Source: Nanobdellota archaeon (GTDB taxonomy: Archaea; Nanobdellota; Nanobdellia; SCGC-AAA011-G17; GW2011-AR17). From it: a DNA stretch of 7,633 nt. This document shows positions 5,339-7,633 of this stretch, piece after piece; the first letter of the stretch is position 1; each line of letters begins with the position of its first letter. Below the pieces are notes generated by a model. It had not been told where the DNA came from, did no database searches, and was given only the letters and a program-made list of their open reading frames with translations. A program made the translations under genes and the position numbers. The stretch covers positions 1 through 7,633 of the forward strand of contig JASEIA010000073.1 in NCBI GenBank assembly GCA_030018575.1. Reading direction: 5' to 3'.

Positions 5339-7633
5339 ATGATAACCATCAAGGACAAGCCAAACACTGAAGCTGAAGTAAGAAGAATACTCAATCCGTT
5401 AGTTGAGAAGTGGTTCTTTACAAGATTCAAGGAATTCAGCCTTCCGCAGCTGTACGGCGTCATGGAAGTGCATTCAAGGAACAATATTTTAATATCAGCT
5501 CCCACAGGGAGCACAAAAACTTTGACTTCTATGTTATCTGTTCTTAATGAACTTGTTGACTCTGCTGAAAAAGGCATTCTGCAAGATAAAGTCTATTGTG
5601 TTTACATCAGCCCACTAAGGGCTTTGTCAAGGGATATTGAAAAAAATCTTTTTGAGCCTTTAAGAGAAATTGAAAAATTGGCCGGAAAAGATTTAGGAAT
5701 AAGGGTTGGAGTGAGGACGTCTGACACAACGCAGGCTGAGAAGGCAAAGATGCTTAAGAAGCCGCCGCATATTCTTATTACAACGCCTGAAAACTTAGCT
5801 ATTCTTTTATCAACAATAAAGTTTAAAGAATGCATGAGAAGCATTGACTGGTGCATTTTGGATGAAATCCACGCATTGGCAGACAACAAAAGGGGAGTTC
5901 ACCTTTCATTGTCAGTGGAAAGGCTGAATATGCTTGCCCCGGGAATGGCAAGGGTTGGGTTGTCGGCGACAATCGCGCCATTGGAAGAGGTTGCTAAATA
6001 CCTTGTCGGCATAGGAAGAGATTGCAAGATAGTTGATGTTCAGTTTGTGAAAAAGCTGGACCTGGCTGTATTGTCTCCTGCAGAGGACTTAATCAATACA
6101 AGCTATGAGCAGCTTGGGAAGAACCTCTATGCATTAATTGATTCATTAATACAATCCCATAAGACAACCTTGATTTTCACGAACACAAGAAGCGGGACAG
6201 AAAGAGTGGTTCATCATCTGAAAACGCATTTCCCTAAGAATTACTACGAAATTCATGAAGGGCCTCCGCAGACAGTTGCGAGCTTAATAGGCGCGCACCA
6301 CGGCTCATTGTCAAGAGAGCACCGCTTTATGATAGAGGATGCGCTGAGGGAAGGGAAATTAAAAGCAGTGGTTTCCTCAACATCACTGGAATTAGGGATT
6401 GACATTGGATACATTGATTTGGTAATATGCCTCGGAAGCCCTAAGTCAGTTGCGAGGTTTTTACAAAGGGCAGGAAGGGCCGGGCACAAGATGCACGAGA
6501 CTGTAAAAGGAAAATTAATAGTAATGGACAGGGATGATTTGGTTGAATGCTCTGTATTATTGAAGCACGCTGTTGAAAAGAAGATTGACAGGATAAGCAT
6601 TCCAATGAACTGCGCTGATGTCCTGGCGCAGCAGATAATCGGGCTCGCCCTGGAGCAGGTATGGACTGCAAAAGACATGTTTGAATTGATTAAGAAAAGC
6701 TATTGCTTTGAAAGCCTTTCGTGGCATGACTATGATGAGATTCTTTCTTACCTTGCAGGAGAGTATGCTGCCCTGGAAGACAGGCACGTGTATGCAAAAA
6801 TCTGGTACGACAGGGAAACAGGAAACATAGGAAGAAAAGGAAAAGCCACAAGAGTAATCTACATGACAAACATTGGGACAATACCTGATGCATCAGGCAT
6901 TGCTGTCAAGATAGGAAATGCAAAAATAGGCACTATTGACGAAGGGTTTCTGGAGAAATTAAAGCCCGGCGACAGGTTTGTATTGGGTGGAGATGTTTAC
7001 CAGTTCAAGTTCGCAAGAGGGACTGTTGCGCAGGTTTCATCAGCATCAGGGCAGAAGCCGACAATACCTTCCTGGTTTTCTGAATCCCTGCCATTGTCAT
7101 TTGACCTGGCAATGGGCATACAGAGGTTCAGGAAAAATGTCAGTGACATGATATCCAGAAAGGACAGCAGGAAGGATATTGTTGAGTTCATTGAGAAAAA
7201 CCTGTATGTGCCTGCTGAAACAGCTTTGGCGGCATACAATTATCTTTCAGAGCAGCACAATTACATTGGAATACCGCACGAGACAGAGATTATTCTCGAG
7301 CATTACAAGGAAGAGAAGATGAGGTTTGAGGTGTTCCACACATTGTATGGAAGAAGGGTTAATGACGTATTGTCAAGGGTTGTGGCGTATGCAGTTCATC
7401 GTTTGCACCACGTTGATGTTGACATTGGAATAAGCGACAACGGGTTTGTGCTTTCTTCATCAAAGCAGTTTGATGCAATGGCTGCTTTCAGGCTTTTGAA
7501 GGCAAATGAAGTTAGGAAAGTTGCAAAATACGCGATTGAAAATTCAGAGGCATTAAGGAGGAAATTCAGGCATTGCGCAGCAAGGGGGCTTATGATTCTG
7601 CGCGAATACAAAGGGCACCGCAGGCTGGTTGGA
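5339..7633 (+). CDS. Lhr-type superfamily 2 ATP-dependent helicase (3' end outside window)
   Basis: The frame is open from ATG at 5339 to the window edge, giving 765 residues with no stop. SF2 helicase motifs follow in order: I APTGSTKT (54-61), Ia SPLRALS, Ib TTPEN, II DEIH (175-178), III SAT (209-211), IV FTNTR (280-284), V STSLELGID (347-355) and VI QRAGRAGH (376-383). After the two RecA-like domains comes the Lhr-specific winged-helix and beta region, ending in FRHCAARGLMIL (743-754), a typical Lhr-core signature. These enzymes unwind DNA or RNA-DNA hybrids in repair and replication restart. Oddly, the P-loop has Thr59 where Gly usually precedes the catalytic Lys. Lhr-core proteins are about 850-950 aa, so roughly 100-200 residues are likely missing beyond the edge. 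The start was chosen by TATA spacing. Confidence 0.92.
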   Translation, partial: MITIKDKPNTEAEVRRILNPLVEKWFFTRFKEFSLPQLYGVMEVHSRNNILISAPTGSTKTLTSMLSVLNELVDSAEKGILQDKVYCVYISPLRALSRDIEKNLFEPLREIEKLAGKDLGIRVGVRTSDTTQAEKAKMLKKPPHILITTPENLAILLSTIKFKECMRSIDWCILDEIHALADNKRGVHLSLSVERLNMLAPGMARVGLSATIAPLEEVAKYLVGIGRDCKIVDVQFVKKLDLAVLSPAEDLINTSYEQLGKNLYALIDSLIQSHKTTLIFTNTRSGTERVVHHLKTHFPKNYYEIHEGPPQTVASLIGAHHGSLSREHRFMIEDALREGKLKAVVSSTSLELGIDIGYIDLVICLGSPKSVARFLQRAGRAGHKMHETVKGKLIVMDRDDLVECSVLLKHAVEKKIDRISIPMNCADVLAQQIIGLALEQVWTAKDMFELIKKSYCFESLSWHDYDEILSYLAGEYAALEDRHVYAKIWYDRETGNIGRKGKATRVIYMTNIGTIPDASGIAVKIGNAKIGTIDEGFLEKLKPGDRFVLGGDVYQFKFARGTVAQVSSASGQKPTIPSWFSESLPLSFDLAMGIQRFRKNVSDMISRKDSRKDIVEFIEKNLYVPAETALAAYNYLSEQHNYIGIPHETEIILEHYKEEKMRFEVFHTLYGRRVNDVLSRVVAYAVHRLHHVDVDIGISDNGFVLSSSKQFDAMAAFRLLKANEVRKVAKYAIENSEALRRKFRHCAARGLMILREYKGHRRLVG

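Noticed and set aside
6253..7611. Several 67-141 codon minus-strand frames within the helicase region
   Set aside because: They are antisense to a continuous helicase frame with ordered motifs and lack start signals of their own.

Overview
The window looks archaeal. Upstream AT-rich boxes sit about 25-30 bp before the expected transcript starts, as archaeal TATA boxes do. Some genes carry strong GGAGG-type ribosome sites and others appear leaderless. The protein families also fit: a TrmB-type regulator, a LigB-like ATP-dependent ligase and an Lhr-type helicase. Heavy use of AGG/AGA for arginine and the TrmB subtype suggest a DPANN-like or other uncultured lineage, but that placement is a guess. 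No rRNA, tRNA, CRISPR array or insertion sequence was seen.

Region 1 (20-1584, minus strand) is the most interesting part. A TATA box and a strong ribosome site precede a 29-codon gene (1436-1525). Its peptide has a hydrophilic leader and ends in RGCLGFW. Twelve bases later comes a 467-aa protein with radical SAM, SPASM and C-terminal GNAT acetyltransferase domains. This is the layout of a peptide precursor plus its modifying enzyme (RiPP type). The peptide's length and its Cys/Gly/hydrophobic/aromatic C-terminus recall the mycofactocin precursor MftA.

Region 2 (1585-2601) holds a spacer with a 20-bp tandem repeat, then a TrmB-family regulator gene on the minus strand that is broken by one frameshift near 2132. 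A divergent control region follows (2489-2601). It contains a perfect 16-bp palindrome, a duplicated 10-mer and a second inverted repeat.

Region 3 (2602-4286, plus strand) is a two-gene operon with an ATGA overlap: a compact ATP-dependent DNA ligase lacking the usual N-terminal DNA-binding domain, and an HD-domain metal-dependent phosphohydrolase. This part is visibly richer in GC than region 1.

Region 4 (4287-5112, plus strand) has its own TATA box with an adjacent palindrome, then two small unrecognised genes in tandem (150 and 85 aa).

Region 5 (5113-7633) has a possible 52-aa minus-strand gene and then a large plus-strand Lhr-type superfamily 2 helicase. The helicase is open to the window edge (765 residues visible), apparently leaderless, and has an altered P-loop.

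The ligase, HD hydrolase and helicase suggest a nucleic-acid repair or processing neighbourhood. The peptide/radical-SAM pair looks like a separate, possibly acquired, unit.
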